A stretch of 64,000 nt of DNA from assembly GCF_003063575.1 (NCBI RefSeq), contig NZ_NESC01000014.1:1-64000 (forward strand). The letters run 5' to 3'. Numbering within the stretch: the first letter of the stretch is position 1; each line of letters opens with the position of its first letter. A program made the position numbers and the translations under genes. This DNA comes from Limnohabitans sp. Jir72 (GTDB taxonomy: Bacteria > Pseudomonadota > Gammaproteobacteria > Burkholderiales > Burkholderiaceae_C). The notes below the pieces were generated by a model that worked only from the letters and a program-made list of their open reading frames with translations, ran no database searches and was not told where the DNA came from. Of this stretch, positions 8,866 to 18,896 are shown piece after piece.

Positions 8866-8910
8866 CAAAAACAGTTCAGCCCTGCTAACCAGTGAAGGCT
8901 AACAGGGCTG
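8866..8910 (-). terminator. Rho-independent terminator of the efflux operon
   Basis: On the minus strand CAGCCCTG (8910-8903) pairs with CAGGGCTG (8884-8877), followed by AACTGTTTTT. It lies about 28 bases beyond the tolC stop, as expected for the operon's end. Confidence 0.65.
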
Positions 8911-8937
8911 AGGGCTGAGGGCTTAGCAGGGGGGTGT

Positions 8938-10305
8938 TTATTTTTGCAGCAATGCGTTGATGCTTTGCAGGTCTTCTGCCTTGAGCGTGCCGCTGGCTTG
9001 GCGCAGTTTGAGCTGACCGACCAAAACGTCGTAACGTGCTTTGGCCAGATCGCGCTTGGTTTGGTACAGCTGGCTTTGGCTGTTGAGCACATCGATGTTG
9101 ATGCGCACACCCACTTGGTAACCGAGTTTGTTGGCGTCCAGCGCGGCTTGGCTCGAGGCTTCTGCGGCCTCTAGAGCCTTGACTTGGCCCAGACCCGATT
9201 GCAGGCCCAGGTAGGCGGTGCGGGTGGCTTGGGCCACCTGGCGTTGCGCGCCTTCCAAATCATTGCGTGCTTTGTCTTCCAAAGCCAAGGTTTCACGAAC
9301 GCGGTTTTGGGTGGCGAAGCCAGCGAAAATTGGAACGTTCAAACTCACGCCGGCGCTGGTGACCGTGGCTTGGTTTTGTGATGAGGCGAAAACTGTTGCT
9401 GCCCCGTTGATGTTTTTCTGAACGTTGTATCCCAATGTGAAGTCCACAGTAGGTTTATGTCCCGCTTCAGCTTTTTCTGTTTCCAGTTTAGCAATTTCTA
9501 AATTGGCTTTGGCTTGTTGAATCCCAGGGTGGATTTGTTCGCTTTGTGCGATCCATTCCTGCGGACCTGCTCCAGGCGCTTGGGGCAGTACAGCAGAAGT
9601 GGTCAAAACGGAAGGGGTCATGCCTGTTTTACCAACCAGTAATTCCAGCGCTACAGTTTTCACATTGAGATCATTTTCCGCTGCGATTTGCTGCGCCGTT
9701 ACCAAGTCAAATCTCGCTTGAGCTTCACGGGTGTCTGTGATGGTGGCGGTGCCGACGTCAAAATTACGCTTGGCGCTGGCCAGCTGTTCGGCGACAGCGG
9801 ATTTTTGTGCCTTCACGAAGGTCAGGCTGTCTTGAGCGCCCAATACGTCGAAATAGGCCTGGCTGGTGCGTACGATCAAATCTTGTTCTGCCTGAAGTAA
9901 TGTTGCCCTGGCTGCATCCAGTCCTTTTTGGCTTTGTTGGTAAGTCGCTAAGTTTGCAGGACGGTACAAGGGCTGAGTGGCATTGATGCCTGCGGTTTGT
10001 GTCGTGTAAGAGCGATCTTGCGCTGTAAACGATGATCCATTGATGGCGTGGGCTTCAAAGTTGGATCTCGTCGCCCCAGCCCCCAATCCCACAGTGGGAA
10101 GCAAAGCGGCTTTGCCCTGATCCGCCTTGGCCAAGTTGGCTTCGTACTGCGATTTGGCCGACTGGTACCCCGCGTCATAGCCCTTGGCCATGTCGTACAT
10201 GTCGACCAGACTTTGTGCCTGGCTGGTGCTGGCAAAAGCCAGTGACACGAGCATTGCCAATGGCAAGCGTTGGAACAATGTGAAAGTGGAGTGGTTGTTC
10301 GACAT
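8938..10305 (-). CDS. tolC: TolC family outer-membrane efflux channel
   Basis: This 455-aa protein starts with a signal peptide (MSNNHSTFTLFQRLP, a hydrophobic core, then TSQAQS). Two OEP repeats follow, with long alpha-helical heptads such as AYFDVLGAQDSLTF and AYLGLQSGLGQVKALE, as in TolC-type trimers spanning the outer membrane and periplasm. The start at 10305 is chosen because the signal peptide begins there. It is the last gene of an operon that also encodes the RND pump and fusion protein, so the tripartite complex is encoded in one unit. Confidence 0.92.
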   Translation of the reverse strand: MSNNHSTFTLFQRLPLAMLVSLAFASTSQAQSLVDMYDMAKGYDAGYQSAKSQYEANLAKADQGKAALLPTVGLGAGATRSNFEAHAINGSSFTAQDRSYTTQTAGINATQPLYRPANLATYQQSQKGLDAARATLLQAEQDLIVRTSQAYFDVLGAQDSLTFVKAQKSAVAEQLASAKRNFDVGTATITDTREAQARFDLVTAQQIAAENDLNVKTVALELLVGKTGMTPSVLTTSAVLPQAPGAGPQEWIAQSEQIHPGIQQAKANLEIAKLETEKAEAGHKPTVDFTLGYNVQKNINGAATVFASSQNQATVTSAGVSLNVPIFAGFATQNRVRETLALEDKARNDLEGAQRQVAQATRTAYLGLQSGLGQVKALEAAEASSQAALDANKLGYQVGVRINIDVLNSQSQLYQTKRDLAKARYDVLVGQLKLRQASGTLKAEDLQSINALLQK

Positions 10306-10355
10306 GGGGTGCTTTCTGAAAATCCGATGAATGGGCAAAGCGCAATGAACTGCAA

Positions 10356-10685
10356 TCAATACACGGGCACAGTGGGGTCAACTTGCAGCGACCAGGCATG
10401 GATGCCACCGGCCACGTTGACCACCTCAAAGCCTTGCTGGGCCAGGAAGTGGGCCACTTGCTGGCTGCGCGCACCATGGTGGCACAAGCAGGCCATGGGG
10501 CGCGACCGGTCCAGCTCGTCCAGGCGTGCCGGGATGGTCTGCATGGGCATGTGCACCACGTCCAGGCTGTCGGGCCGGGCACTGGCGGTTTGAAGCTCCC
10601 AGGCTTCGCGCACGTCCAAGAGCACAGGGCGGCTAGCTTGTTGTGCGGCCCAGTCGTTCAGTTGTGCAGGCGTGATCTGTTGCAT
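10356..10685 (-). CDS. Single-domain rhodanese-like sulfurtransferase
   Basis: This 109-aa cytoplasmic protein has LLDVREAWE (22-30) and the active-site loop CHHGARS with Cys68, the pattern of single-domain rhodaneses (GlpE/PspE type). Such proteins move sulfane sulfur from a persulfide cysteine, but its acceptor is unknown. It sits 5 bases after the pcm-like gene and 50 bases before tolC in the same operon, an association seen in many Burkholderiales. Confidence 0.88.
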   Translation of the reverse strand: MQQITPAQLNDWAAQQASRPVLLDVREAWELQTASARPDSLDVVHMPMQTIPARLDELDRSRPMACLCHHGARSQQVAHFLAQQGFEVVNVAGGIHAWSLQVDPTVPVY

Positions 10686-10690
10686 GGGGC

Positions 10691-11350
10691 TCAGAATGTG
10701 AAGCGTGAGGGCTCGGTGAAGCCGTTCAAGCGTGGGGCGTTGCAGTCCCATGGCTCGGTCGTGGTGAAGGTGTTGTCGCTGTTGCGGGTGACCACCGTGG
10801 CGCGCATCATGGGTTCGTCCCCCACGATGGCCACCAAACGGCCGCCAACGGTGAGCTGTTGCAGCAAGGCCGCAGGCACCTGGGCCACCGAGCCGTTGAG
10901 CAAGATGGCGTCAAAAGGACCGTCGGCGGCTGCGCCTTGGCTGCCATCGGCCACGCGCACGCTGACCTGGGTCACACCTGCTTTTTGCAAGTTGGCCTGG
11001 GCTTGAGCAGCCAAGCTGGCCTCGGTCTCGAGGCTCAGCACACTGGCGGCTTGGTGGGCCATCAGGGCGGCCATGAAGCCGGAGCCGGTGCCGATGTCGA
11101 GCACTTTGTCGCTTTTCTTCAGGGCCAGCTCTTGCAGCAGGCGGGCTTGTACGCGGGGCGCCAGCATGACCTGGTTGGCGGCAGCGCCCAGGGGGATTTC
11201 CATGTCCACAAACGCCAGCGCCTTGTGGGCGAGCGGGGCGAAGTCTTCGCGGCGAACCACCGACAACAAGTCCAGCACTTGCGGGTCCAGCACTTCCCAA
11301 GGGCGGATTTGCTGTTCGATCATGTTGAAGCGGGCCTGGTTCAGATCCAT
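10691..11350 (-). CDS. Protein-L-isoaspartate O-methyltransferase family protein
   Basis: This is a 219-aa class I SAM-dependent methyltransferase of the PCMT family. Motif I is DIGTGSGFMA (85-94), preceded by VMLAPRVQARLL where true PIMTs have MT..L. The family repairs isoaspartyl residues in ageing proteins, but this short group is divergent and its substrate is unproved. The ATG at 11350 follows a good AGGAG-type site (TCAGGAGTAAGAAA). It sits between the RND pump and the rhodanese gene. Confidence 0.8.
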   Translation of the reverse strand: MDLNQARFNMIEQQIRPWEVLDPQVLDLLSVVRREDFAPLAHKALAFVDMEIPLGAAANQVMLAPRVQARLLQELALKKSDKVLDIGTGSGFMAALMAHQAASVLSLETEASLAAQAQANLQKAGVTQVSVRVADGSQGAAADGPFDAILLNGSVAQVPAALLQQLTVGGRLVAIVGDEPMMRATVVTRNSDNTFTTTEPWDCNAPRLNGFTEPSRFTF

Positions 11351-11390
11351 TTTTCTTACTCCTGAGGGGTTTTCCAATATCTGTCCGATT

Positions 11391-14300
11391 TTACTGGCCT
11401 GTGCCCACGGAGCCCTGACGCGCAGGGGCCAAACCGGCTTTTCGGCGCAGCCATTGCGCCAGGTCATCCATGTAGCAGTACACCACCGGCACGACCACCA
11501 GGGTCAGCAGCGACGAGGTGATGACCCCGCCAATGACCGCTTGGCCCATGGGGGCGCGTTGCTCGGACCCTTCGGTCATGGCAAAGGCCAGTGGCACCAT
11601 GCCAAAAATCATCGCCAGCGTGGTCATCAAAATGGGGCGCAAACGCACTTTGGCAGCCATCAGCAAGGCTTCGCTGCGTTCCATTCCGGGGATGCGGCGG
11701 CCGTCCTTGTCCGTCTGATCTTCTCGGGCGCGGATGGCGAAGTCCACCAACAAGATGGCGTTTTTGGTGACCAGGCCCATCAGCATGATCACGCCGATGA
11801 TGGAGAACATCGACAGGGTCGAGCGGAACACCATCAGGGCCAACACCACACCGATCAGTGTCAAAGGCAGGGCGGTCATCAGGGCCAGGGGCTGCAAAAA
11901 GCTCTTGAACTGGCTGGCCAGGATCATGTAAATGAAGATCACCGCCAGCGCCAAGGCCGAGAGGGCATAGCCAAAGGATTCGGCCATGTTCTTGGTGGAG
12001 CCGCCAAACTGGAAGCGGTAGCCCGGGGGCAGGTTCAGGCCCTCCATGACGGTTTTGATGTCGCCCGAGACTTGGCCTGCAGCGCGGTTGTAAACGTTGG
12101 CATTGATCGCCACTTCGCGCGTCAGGTCACGGCGGTTGATCTGGTTGGAGCCGGTGCTTTCGCTGATCTTGGCCACCTGACCCAGGCGCACGATCCGGGT
12201 GCTGCCATCGGCGGCGGTCATGGCAAAGGGCAGGCGTTCCAAGTCTTGCAGGTTGTTGCGGGCGTCGGGCGACAAGCGCACGTTCACGTCGTAAGTTTGG
12301 TCGTCGGGGGCGCGCCAGTTGCCCACCGTTTGCCCGGCCACCAGGGTGCGCAGCGGCCCGGCCAACTGACCAGTGCCCAGGCCCAGGTCAGACGCCGAGG
12401 TGGTGAGCACCTGCACGCCGATGGTGGGCTTGTTGGCCTTGACGCTGGAGTCCAAGTCAACCAGGCCCGGGATGGCGCGCAGCTTGTCCATGGCCTGCAG
12501 GGTCAGGCGTTCCAGCTCGCGCTGGTCGGGGCCTTGAATGGAAAATTCGATTTGCTTGTTGCCGCCCACGCTGTCGAGCAAGCCCGCGTGCGTGACGGTG
12601 ATGCCGGGCACTTGTTGCAAGCGTTCGCGCAGAACCGCCGACATTTGGTCCACACTGCGCTGGCGGTCTTTGCGGTTGATCAGGCGCACATAGATGCTGG
12701 CGTTGTTCTTGCCCAGCGCGTTGCCGGTGTTGAGCGTGGCCACGGTGTAACGCACTTCAGGGAACTCGCGGATGATGCTCTCGACCTGGCGCGCTTTGGC
12801 TTCGGTGGCTTCGAGCGAACTGCCCACGGGCGTCTGGAAGTTCACCGAGGTTTCAGAAAAGTCGGCCTTGGGCACGAACTCGGTGCCCAAGAGCGGCACC
12901 ATGAAGATGCTGGTCACGAACACGCCGATGGCCATCAACACGGTCTTGCGCTTGTGCTCCAGCGACCAAGCGAGGATTTTTTGGTAGCCGTCGGACAGCT
13001 TGTCGGTGCCGGTGTCAAACCAGTGGGTCACGCGGCCAATGGTTTTGTCGTAAAGCGTCACGGGCGCGTGGCGTTGGCCATGGGCTTCGATGCTCGGGTC
13101 GTGCCAGATGCTCGACAGCATGGGGTCGAGCGTGAAGCTGACAAACATCGAGATGCCCACCGCTGCCACGATGGTGATGCCGAACTCGTGGAAGAACTTG
13201 CCGATGATGCCTTCCATGAAACCGATGGGCAAAAACACCGCCACGATGGACAAGGTGGTGGCCAGCACGGCCAGGCCGATTTCGGAGGTGCCTTCCATCG
13301 AGGCGTCGTAAGCGTTCTTGCCCATTTGCACATGGCGCACGATGTTCTCGCGCACCACGATGGCGTCGTCGATCAAGAGGCCCACGCACAGCGACAAGGC
13401 CATCAGCGTGATCATGTTGATGGTGAAGCCGAACATGTTCATGAACATGAAGGTGCCGATCAGCGAGATGGGCAGCGTCAAGCCGGTGATCACGGTGGAG
13501 CGCCAGGAGTTCAGGAACAGGAACACGATCAGCACCGTCAGGATGGCGCCTTCGATCAGGGTGCGGCGCACGTTGTCCACCGCCACACGGATGGGTCGCG
13601 AGCTGTCGGTGATGGGCTCCAGACGCAAGCCGGGTGGCAGCTGATTTTGCAGCTCGGCCACGGTCTTGACCAGACCGTCGATCACCTGGATGGTGTTTTC
13701 GTCTTGTGACTTTTGCACCGACAAGAGCAAGGTGCGCTGGCCGTTGTAGAGTGCCAGCGAGTCGATTTCCTGTGCGCCGTCCTGCACGGTGGCCACTTGC
13801 GACAGGCGCACGGGCGAGCCGCCTTTGCGGGCCACGATGATCTGACCAAAGTCTTCGGGGCGCTTCATGCGCGACTCGATCTGCACCATGCGCTCTTGCT
13901 CGAGCGAGCGGATCGCACCCACGGGCAGATCCTGGTTTTCGTTGCGCACGGCGGCCACCACTTGGTCGGCGGTGATGCCCAGCGCTTCCATGGCCGAGGG
14001 TTGCAGGTACAAGTTGATCTCGCGGCGCGTGCCGCCCACCAAGGTGACCGAGCCCACGCCACGCACGTTTTCCAGGCGCTTTTTCAGGACCTGTTCGGAC
14101 CAGTTGGTCATCTCCACCGCGGTGGGCACCTTGGCCTGGGTGGTGTCCGGCACCACGGCCAGCGACCAGATGGCTTTGCTGGACGGGTCAAAGCGCAACA
14201 CCTTGGGTTCTTTGACTTCGGTGCGCAGGTTGGGGCGGATGGAGGCGACTTTTTCGCGCACGTCTTCGGCGGCCTTGCGACCATCGATGTGCAGCTGGAA

Positions 14301-14582
14301 CTCGATCACCACCACCGACTGGTTCTCGTAGCTGCGGGACGTCAATGCATTGATGCCAGCGATCGAGTTGACGCCTTCTTCGATCTTTTTGGAGACTTCG
14401 CTTTCGACAATTTCGGGCGATGCGCCGGGGTATTCGGTGCTGACCACCACCACCGGAAAGTCGATGTTGGGGAACTGGTCAACTTTGAGGCGCTGGTAGG
14501 CAAACAGGCCCAGCACCACCAGGGCCAGCATGACCATGGTGGCAAAGACGGGGTTTTTCAGGCTGACGCGGGTGAACCACAT
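11391..14582 (-). CDS. RND efflux transporter permease (AcrB/MdtB-like)
   Basis: This 1063-aa inner-membrane proton antiporter has the family's full length, 12 predicted membrane segments and two large periplasmic loops. The proton-relay aspartates are in [14 protein letters not shown] (TM4, about residues 400-413), and the start [16 protein letters not shown] is typical. It belongs to the hydrophobe/amphiphile (HAE-1) or MdtB/C-like group. Substrates cannot be told from sequence. The fusion-protein gene ends 12 bases upstream. Confidence 0.95.
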   Translation of the reverse strand: MWFTRVSLKNPVFATMVMLALVVLGLFAYQRLKVDQFPNIDFPVVVVSTEYPGASPEIVESEVSKKIEEGVNSIAGINALTSRSYENQSVVVIEFQLHIDGRKAAEDVREKVASIRPNLRTEVKEPKVLRFDPSSKAIWSLAVVPDTTQAKVPTAVEMTNWSEQVLKKRLENVRGVGSVTLVGGTRREINLYLQPSAMEALGITADQVVAAVRNENQDLPVGAIRSLEQERMVQIESRMKRPEDFGQIIVARKGGSPVRLSQVATVQDGAQEIDSLALYNGQRTLLLSVQKSQDENTIQVIDGLVKTVAELQNQLPPGLRLEPITDSSRPIRVAVDNVRRTLIEGAILTVLIVFLFLNSWRSTVITGLTLPISLIGTFMFMNMFGFTINMITLMALSLCVGLLIDDAIVVRENIVRHVQMGKNAYDASMEGTSEIGLAVLATTLSIVAVFLPIGFMEGIIGKFFHEFGITIVAAVGISMFVSFTLDPMLSSIWHDPSIEAHGQRHAPVTLYDKTIGRVTHWFDTGTDKLSDGYQKILAWSLEHKRKTVLMAIGVFVTSIFMVPLLGTEFVPKADFSETSVNFQTPVGSSLEATEAKARQVESIIREFPEVRYTVATLNTGNALGKNNASIYVRLINRKDRQRSVDQMSAVLRERLQQVPGITVTHAGLLDSVGGNKQIEFSIQGPDQRELERLTLQAMDKLRAIPGLVDLDSSVKANKPTIGVQVLTTSASDLGLGTGQLAGPLRTLVAGQTVGNWRAPDDQTYDVNVRLSPDARNNLQDLERLPFAMTAADGSTRIVRLGQVAKISESTGSNQINRRDLTREVAINANVYNRAAGQVSGDIKTVMEGLNLPPGYRFQFGGSTKNMAESFGYALSALALAVIFIYMILASQFKSFLQPLALMTALPLTLIGVVLALMVFRSTLSMFSIIGVIMLMGLVTKNAILLVDFAIRAREDQTDKDGRRIPGMERSEALLMAAKVRLRPILMTTLAMIFGMVPLAFAMTEGSEQRAPMGQAVIGGVITSSLLTLVVVPVVYCYMDDLAQWLRRKAGLAPARQGSVGTGQ

Positions 14583-14594
14583 GCTGTTGACCTT

Positions 14595-15716
14595 TTAGCG
14601 GGCCGTGGCCGTGAATTTGATCTGCACGCCTTCGCGCACAGCGCCCGCGCTGGCGGCCAGCACTTGCGCACCTTCGCTCAGGCCTTCGATGGCCACCAAG
14701 GTCTGGCCTTGGACTTCGGTGCGCGCGCCTGTTTTGACGGGCACATGGCGCACGGTGTTGTTCTCCAGCACCTGCACGTAAGGCAGCGGTTTGTCGGTGC
14801 GCACGCTGCTGAGCGGCACGGCCATGGCCTGCACGGTCTGGGTGCCCAGTGCGCCTTCGGCAAACAGGCCCTGGCGCAAGCCTTCGCGACCGGCCACACC
14901 CAGGTACACCAGCACACTGCGGCTGCCCGCTTGGGCGCTGGGGTTGATGCGCAGCACGCGGGCTTGCACCGGAGTGCTCAAGCCTTCGACTTGCAGCTGC
15001 GCCTTCATGCCCACACGCACTTGGGCGGCCTCGTTGGCGGGCAGGGCGGCTTCGAGCTCGAGTTGCGAGAGGTTCACGATTTCCACAATGCGGGCGTCAA
15101 TCGCCACGCGTTCACCTTGGGGCACCAGGCGCTGTGCAATTTGGCCTGCGAACGGGGCTTTCAAATTGGCATCGTCGATCGCCTTGTTGGCCACGTCGAG
15201 CGCGGCCACGGCGGCCATGTGGGTGGCTTTGGCACCATTCAAAGTGGCTTGCGAGGTGATCAGCGCGGTTTGCGAGATGAAGCCCTGGTCCACCAGGGCC
15301 TTGTTGTTGTCGTGCTGGCGCTGGGCAATGTCCACCTGCGCTTTGGCCGAGTCGGCTTGCTGTTGCGCCTGTCGCTGGCGGGCTTGGTATTCGATCGGGT
15401 CTACACGCGCCACGACCTGGCCGGCTTGCACCGCATCGCCTTCGCGCACGTTCAGGGCCACCAGCTCCCCGGCGACCCGGGCCTTGATGAAGGCGCTTTG
15501 TGTGGCTTTGAGCGCGCCCGACACGGGCAGGCCCATGGCCAAGGCTTGGGTTTTGACGGTCAGCACATCGGTGCTGGCCAGCTCCATCACGGGCGCAGCC
15601 GCAGCTGTGGTGGCGGGTGCGCTGGCCGCTTTGCGCTGACTCAGCAAACGGGCACCTGCGACCACCAGCACGGCGATGGCCACACCCGACACGATCCAGA
15701 GGGTTGATTTTTTCAT
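14595..15716 (-). CDS. RND efflux periplasmic adaptor (membrane fusion protein)
   Basis: This 373-aa HlyD/AcrA-type adaptor has one N-terminal hydrophobic anchor (TLWIVSGVAIAVLVVAGARLL) and a first lipoyl half around LNVREGDAVQAGQVVARVD. An alpha-helical hairpin rich in Ala/Gln follows, then the second lipoyl half LKAPFAGQIAQRLVPQGE and beta-barrel domains. No lipobox cysteine is seen. It bridges the RND pump and TolC. It starts 6 bases after the TetR gene, so it is co-transcribed with its probable regulator. Confidence 0.93.
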   Translation of the reverse strand: MKKSTLWIVSGVAIAVLVVAGARLLSQRKAASAPATTAAAAPVMELASTDVLTVKTQALAMGLPVSGALKATQSAFIKARVAGELVALNVREGDAVQAGQVVARVDPIEYQARQRQAQQQADSAKAQVDIAQRQHDNNKALVDQGFISQTALITSQATLNGAKATHMAAVAALDVANKAIDDANLKAPFAGQIAQRLVPQGERVAIDARIVEIVNLSQLELEAALPANEAAQVRVGMKAQLQVEGLSTPVQARVLRINPSAQAGSRSVLVYLGVAGREGLRQGLFAEGALGTQTVQAMAVPLSSVRTDKPLPYVQVLENNTVRHVPVKTGARTEVQGQTLVAIEGLSEGAQVLAASAGAVREGVQIKFTATAR

Positions 15717-15722
15717 GACAGA

Positions 15723-16364
15723 TCAAGAAGTAGACAAACCACGCACCAGCAGTTGGGCGTGTTGGGAAATGAATTGCTCGGGATCGATGTGTTCGTTCGC
15801 CGGGGAGCAGGGGCCCATGGAGTGTTTCCACATGACCAAAAACAGCAGCGGCGCCATCACGGAGTGCAGCGCCAATTCGATGTTCATGGGTTGCAACTCG
15901 CCCCGGTCAAGGCCTCTTTGCAGCGCAAAGCGCACCAGTGCCTGCCCGGGCTCGATCACCTCTTGACGGTAAAAAGAGGCCAATTCGGGGAAGTTGCTGG
16001 CTTCGCTCATCACCAGCTTGGAAATGCCGGAAGCCTTGGTGGCACCGTACCTGCGCCACCATTGGAGCAGCATCCATTCGAGCAGTTCGCCTGTGGGGCC
16101 TTGAAACTGCGCCACCTCGGCAGCGCCTTGCGTGACCGGAGCGACCACGTTTTCACGGACCACGGCTTTGAACAGGTCTTCTTTGCTGGGGAAGTACAAA
16201 AACAAGGTGCCTTTGGACACGCCTGCGCGAGCGGCCACTTCTTCGACGCGGGTGGCTGCAAAGCCTTTTTCGACGAACAAATCCAAAGCCGCCTCCAGGA
16301 GTTCTCCGGGGCGGTCTTGTTTGCGGCGTTCGCGCTTGTGGGGGGCTGATGCTTCGGTGTTCAC
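15723..16364 (-). CDS. TetR/AcrR family repressor of the efflux operon
   Basis: This 213-aa regulator has an N-terminal TetR helix-turn-helix (LLEAALDLFVEKGFAATRVE ... GVSKGTLFLYFPSKEDLF, about residues 17-62) and a variable ligand-binding C-terminal domain. The GTG at 16364 is chosen because longer in-frame starts would run through the operator palindrome. It is the first gene of the pump operon, so ligand-induced autoregulation is likely. Confidence 0.88.
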   Translation of the reverse strand: MNTEASAPHKRERRKQDRPGELLEAALDLFVEKGFAATRVEEVAARAGVSKGTLFLYFPSKEDLFKAVVRENVVAPVTQGAAEVAQFQGPTGELLEWMLLQWWRRYGATKASGISKLVMSEASNFPELASFYRQEVIEPGQALVRFALQRGLDRGELQPMNIELALHSVMAPLLFLVMWKHSMGPCSPANEHIDPEQFISQHAQLLVRGLSTS

Positions 16365-16380
16365 ACAAACCAGTTGGCTA

Positions 16381-16400
16381 ATGACTGACTGGTTAGTAAT
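16381..16400 (-). promoter_or_regulatory. Probable TetR operator upstream of the efflux operon
   Basis: The minus strand reads ATTACTAACCAGTCAGTCAT, an imperfect palindrome with half sites ACTAACC and AGTCAGT. It matches the usual TetR/AcrR operator shape and lies about 17 bases upstream of the GTG start. Confidence 0.6.
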
Positions 16401-16467
16401 GTAGTGGCTCACCTGATGCGCGTCAAGCCGGTGGCGCACACAAGAAGGTCAAGCGCTGGTCAAGAAA

Positions 16468-16485
16468 CAGGGGCCGAAGCCCCTG
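16468..16485. other. Short perfect hairpin between tetR and gcdH
   Basis: CAGGGGC (16468-16474), loop CGAA, GCCCCTG (16479-16485). There is no U-run on either strand. It could be a transcript-end stabiliser for the leftward gcdH transcript. Confidence 0.4.
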
Positions 16486-16558
16486 AATGTGAAGTCAGTC
16501 CAACGGGGCCATCGCCAGCCACGCCGCTTGCAGGCGGCAAGGCTGTCAGGCCCGTGGC

Positions 16559-17746
16559 TCAGTTGGAGAACGCGGCGATGCCAGTGATGGCGCGGCCCAA
16601 AATCAAGGCGTGGACATCGTGCGTGCCTTCGTAGGTGTTGACCACTTCCAAGTTGACCAAGTGGCGGGCCACGCCGTATTCGGCGCTGATGCCGTTGCCG
16701 CCCATCATGTCGCGGGCCAAGCGGGCGATATCGAGCGCCTTGCCGCAGCTGTTGCGCTTGAGGATGGAGGTCAGGTCGACCGAGGCGGTGCCTTCGTCTT
16801 TCATGCGGCCCAGGCGCAGGCAGCCTTGCAGGCCCAGGCTGATCTCGGTCAGCATGTCGGCCAGTTTTTTCTGGATCAGCTGGTTGGCGGCCAAGGGGCG
16901 GCCAAACTGCTGGCGGTCCATCACGTACTGGCGGGCGCGGAAATAGCAGTCTTCTGCGGCACCCAAGGCGCCCCAGGCGATGCCGTAGCGTGCGCTGTTC
17001 AGGCAGGTGAAGGGGCCTTTGAGGCCACGCACTTCGGGGAAGGCGTTTTCTTCAGGGCAGAACACCTCGTCCATGACGATCTCGCCGGTGATGGAGGCAC
17101 GCAGGCCGACCTTGCCGTGCACGGCGGGGGCGGACAGGCCTTTCCAGCCTTTTTCGAGGATGAAGCCACGGATGGCACCTTCATCGTCCTTGGCCCAGAC
17201 CACAAACACGTCCGCGATCGGGCTGTTGGTGATCCACATCTTGGCGCCAGACAGGCTGTAGCCGCCGGGCACTTTCTTGGCGCGGGTGATCATGCTGCCG
17301 GGGTCGGAGCCGTGGTTGGGTTCGGTCAGGCCAAAGCAGCCGACCCACTCGCCACGCGCCAGCTTGGGCAGGTACTTTTGCTTTTGTTCTTCGGTGCCGA
17401 ATTCGTTGATCGGCACCATCACCAGGGACGACTGCACGCTCATCATGGATCGGTAACCCGAGTCCACGCGCTCGACTTCACGCGCGACCAAGCCGTAGCA
17501 GACGTAGTTGAGGCCTGCGCCGCCGTACTGCTCGGGGATGGTGGCGCCCAACAGGCCCAGCTCGCCCATCTCGTTGAAGATCGAGCGGTCGGTGGTTTCA
17601 TTCAGAAAAGCGTCCTTGACGCGGGGCAGCAAACGCTCTTGGCAGTAGGCGCGGGCGGCTTCGCTGACTTGGCGCTCGTCGTCGGTCAGTTGGGCGCTGA
17701 GGTGAAAGGGGTCTTCCCAGTTGAAGGTGTTTTTGCTTGTGGCCAT
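16559..17746 (-). CDS. gcdH: Glutaryl-CoA dehydrogenase
   Basis: This 395-aa FAD-dependent acyl-CoA dehydrogenase oxidises and decarboxylates glutaryl-CoA to crotonyl-CoA in lysine, tryptophan and benzoate catabolism. The GcdH signature [18 protein letters not shown] (catalytic Glu, near residue 370), [17 protein letters not shown] and [16 protein letters not shown] are all present. It is divergent from a LysR regulator that likely controls it, across a 99-bp region holding a perfect inverted repeat. Confidence 0.94.
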   Translation of the reverse strand: MATSKNTFNWEDPFHLSAQLTDDERQVSEAARAYCQERLLPRVKDAFLNETTDRSIFNEMGELGLLGATIPEQYGGAGLNYVCYGLVAREVERVDSGYRSMMSVQSSLVMVPINEFGTEEQKQKYLPKLARGEWVGCFGLTEPNHGSDPGSMITRAKKVPGGYSLSGAKMWITNSPIADVFVVWAKDDEGAIRGFILEKGWKGLSAPAVHGKVGLRASITGEIVMDEVFCPEENAFPEVRGLKGPFTCLNSARYGIAWGALGAAEDCYFRARQYVMDRQQFGRPLAANQLIQKKLADMLTEISLGLQGCLRLGRMKDEGTASVDLTSILKRNSCGKALDIARLARDMMGGNGISAEYGVARHLVNLEVVNTYEGTHDVHALILGRAITGIAAFSN

Positions 17747-17807
17747 GAGGGTGTCTCCGTGAAAAAGTCTTGAGCCCGATTGTCAGGGTGGCATGAATAG
17801 CTGTCTA

Positions 17808-17832
17808 ATATTGATTATGGATGCATCAATAT
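17808..17832. promoter_or_regulatory. Perfect LysR-type operator between gcdH and its regulator
   Basis: ATATTGAT (17808-17815) and ATCAATAT (17825-17832) form a perfect 8-bp inverted repeat with a 9-base spacer. This contains the LysR T-N11-A core shape and lies 13 bases upstream of the regulator's ATG. Confidence 0.75.
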
Positions 17833-17845
17833 AAATTTTTAATAC

Positions 17846-18724
17846 ATGGAATTCCGTCACCTCCGTTATTTTCTGGCCTTGGCCGAGGAGCTGCACTTTG
17901 GCCGGGCGGCCCAGCGCCTGTCGATCTCGCAGCCGCCGCTGTCGCTCAACATCCAGCAACTCGAAGCGTCTGTGGGCGCGCAGCTCTTTACCCGCAACAG
18001 CCGGGGCGTGCAGCTCACCGCCGCAGGCCAAGCCTTTGTGCCCGCCGCCCGCGCCCTGCTGGCGCAGGCGAGCGACGCCGCCCGCGAGGCGCGTGAGGTG
18101 GCCGAGGGGCAGTCGGGCGAGCTGCACATCGGTTTTGCCGGGACCATGCTGTACTGCGGTTTGCCGCAGTTGCTCAGCCGTTTTCAGGCCAGCCATCCGC
18201 GCCTGAAGCTGGTGTTGCTGGAGCTCAGCTCCAGCGAGCAGCTGTCCGAGCTGGTGCGCGACCGGCTGGACGTGGGCTTTGTCCATACCCCCCGCGTGCC
18301 GCCGGGCTTTGACCAGGTGTTGGTGGTGAGCCAGCCGCTGGTGGCCTGCCTGCCGCTGGCGCACCCGTTGGCGCGTGCTGGGGTTGTCGGGCTGGACCAG
18401 TTGCGCGGTGAGTCACTGGTGGTGGTCTCACGCACGGTGTCGCCCGACTACCACGCCCGCATCCTGAGCGAGTGCGAGCAGGCGGGCTGGTTGCCCCCGG
18501 CGGTGCACGAGCTGCGCCACTGGCTGAGCGTGGTGTCTCTGGTGTCGCAGGGGCAGGGCGTGGCGCTGGTGCCGCAGGCCCTGCAAAAGTCGGCTTTGGC
18601 CGGGGTGGCCTTTGTGCCACTGGCCCAGGCCGATGTGCGCTACGACACACGCTGCCTGTGGCGCAGTGGCCGCGACCAGATGGCCCTGAAGGACTTTGTG
18701 CAGGCAGTGCAGCGAGTCGGATAA
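17846..18724 (+). CDS. LysR family regulator, probable gcdH regulator
   Basis: This 292-aa LysR-type activator has a winged helix-turn-helix at about residues 1-60 (FRHLRYFLALAEELHFGRAA, LSLNIQQLEASVGAQLF), and a periplasmic-binding-protein-like effector domain beyond residue 90. Divergent LysR genes (GcdR) are typical neighbours of gcdH. The perfect palindrome in the shared promoter supports that pairing. The effector would then be glutarate or glutaryl-CoA, which is inference. Confidence 0.87.
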   Translation: MEFRHLRYFLALAEELHFGRAAQRLSISQPPLSLNIQQLEASVGAQLFTRNSRGVQLTAAGQAFVPAARALLAQASDAAREAREVAEGQSGELHIGFAGTMLYCGLPQLLSRFQASHPRLKLVLLELSSSEQLSELVRDRLDVGFVHTPRVPPGFDQVLVVSQPLVACLPLAHPLARAGVVGLDQLRGESLVVVSRTVSPDYHARILSECEQAGWLPPAVHELRHWLSVVSLVSQGQGVALVPQALQKSALAGVAFVPLAQADVRYDTRCLWRSGRDQMALKDFVQAVQRVG

Positions 18725-18743
18725 TGGCCTGCAGCGCGTTGCC

Positions 18744-18806
18744 ATCGCCCACAGGGGGTCGCCATGACGGGCTGTGGTTTTTGTAGGAGCCCATCCCGTG
18801 GGCGAT
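18744..18806. repeat. REP-like inverted pair
   Basis: ATCGCCCAC (18744-18752) and GTGGGCGAT (18798-18806) are two opposed copies of the genome's REP-like element (the second reads TGTAGGAGCCCATCCCGTGG). They could form a hairpin between the LysR gene and msrA. Confidence 0.7.
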
Positions 18807-18896
18807 GAGCCGTCGCAGGTGCCCTGAACGGCTTTGCCGGGGAGTCGCTTTGTGCGCCATGGCTTCTCGCATTTGAATGACTTTGAAGGAACGGAC

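Noticed and set aside
11073..15707. Very long plus-strand frames (878 and 664 codons) opposite the RND and adaptor genes
   Set aside because: They are antisense shadows of high-GC coding DNA. The minus-strand products are full-length, well-conserved RND and adaptor proteins, and the plus-strand products are His/Gln-rich with no known domain.
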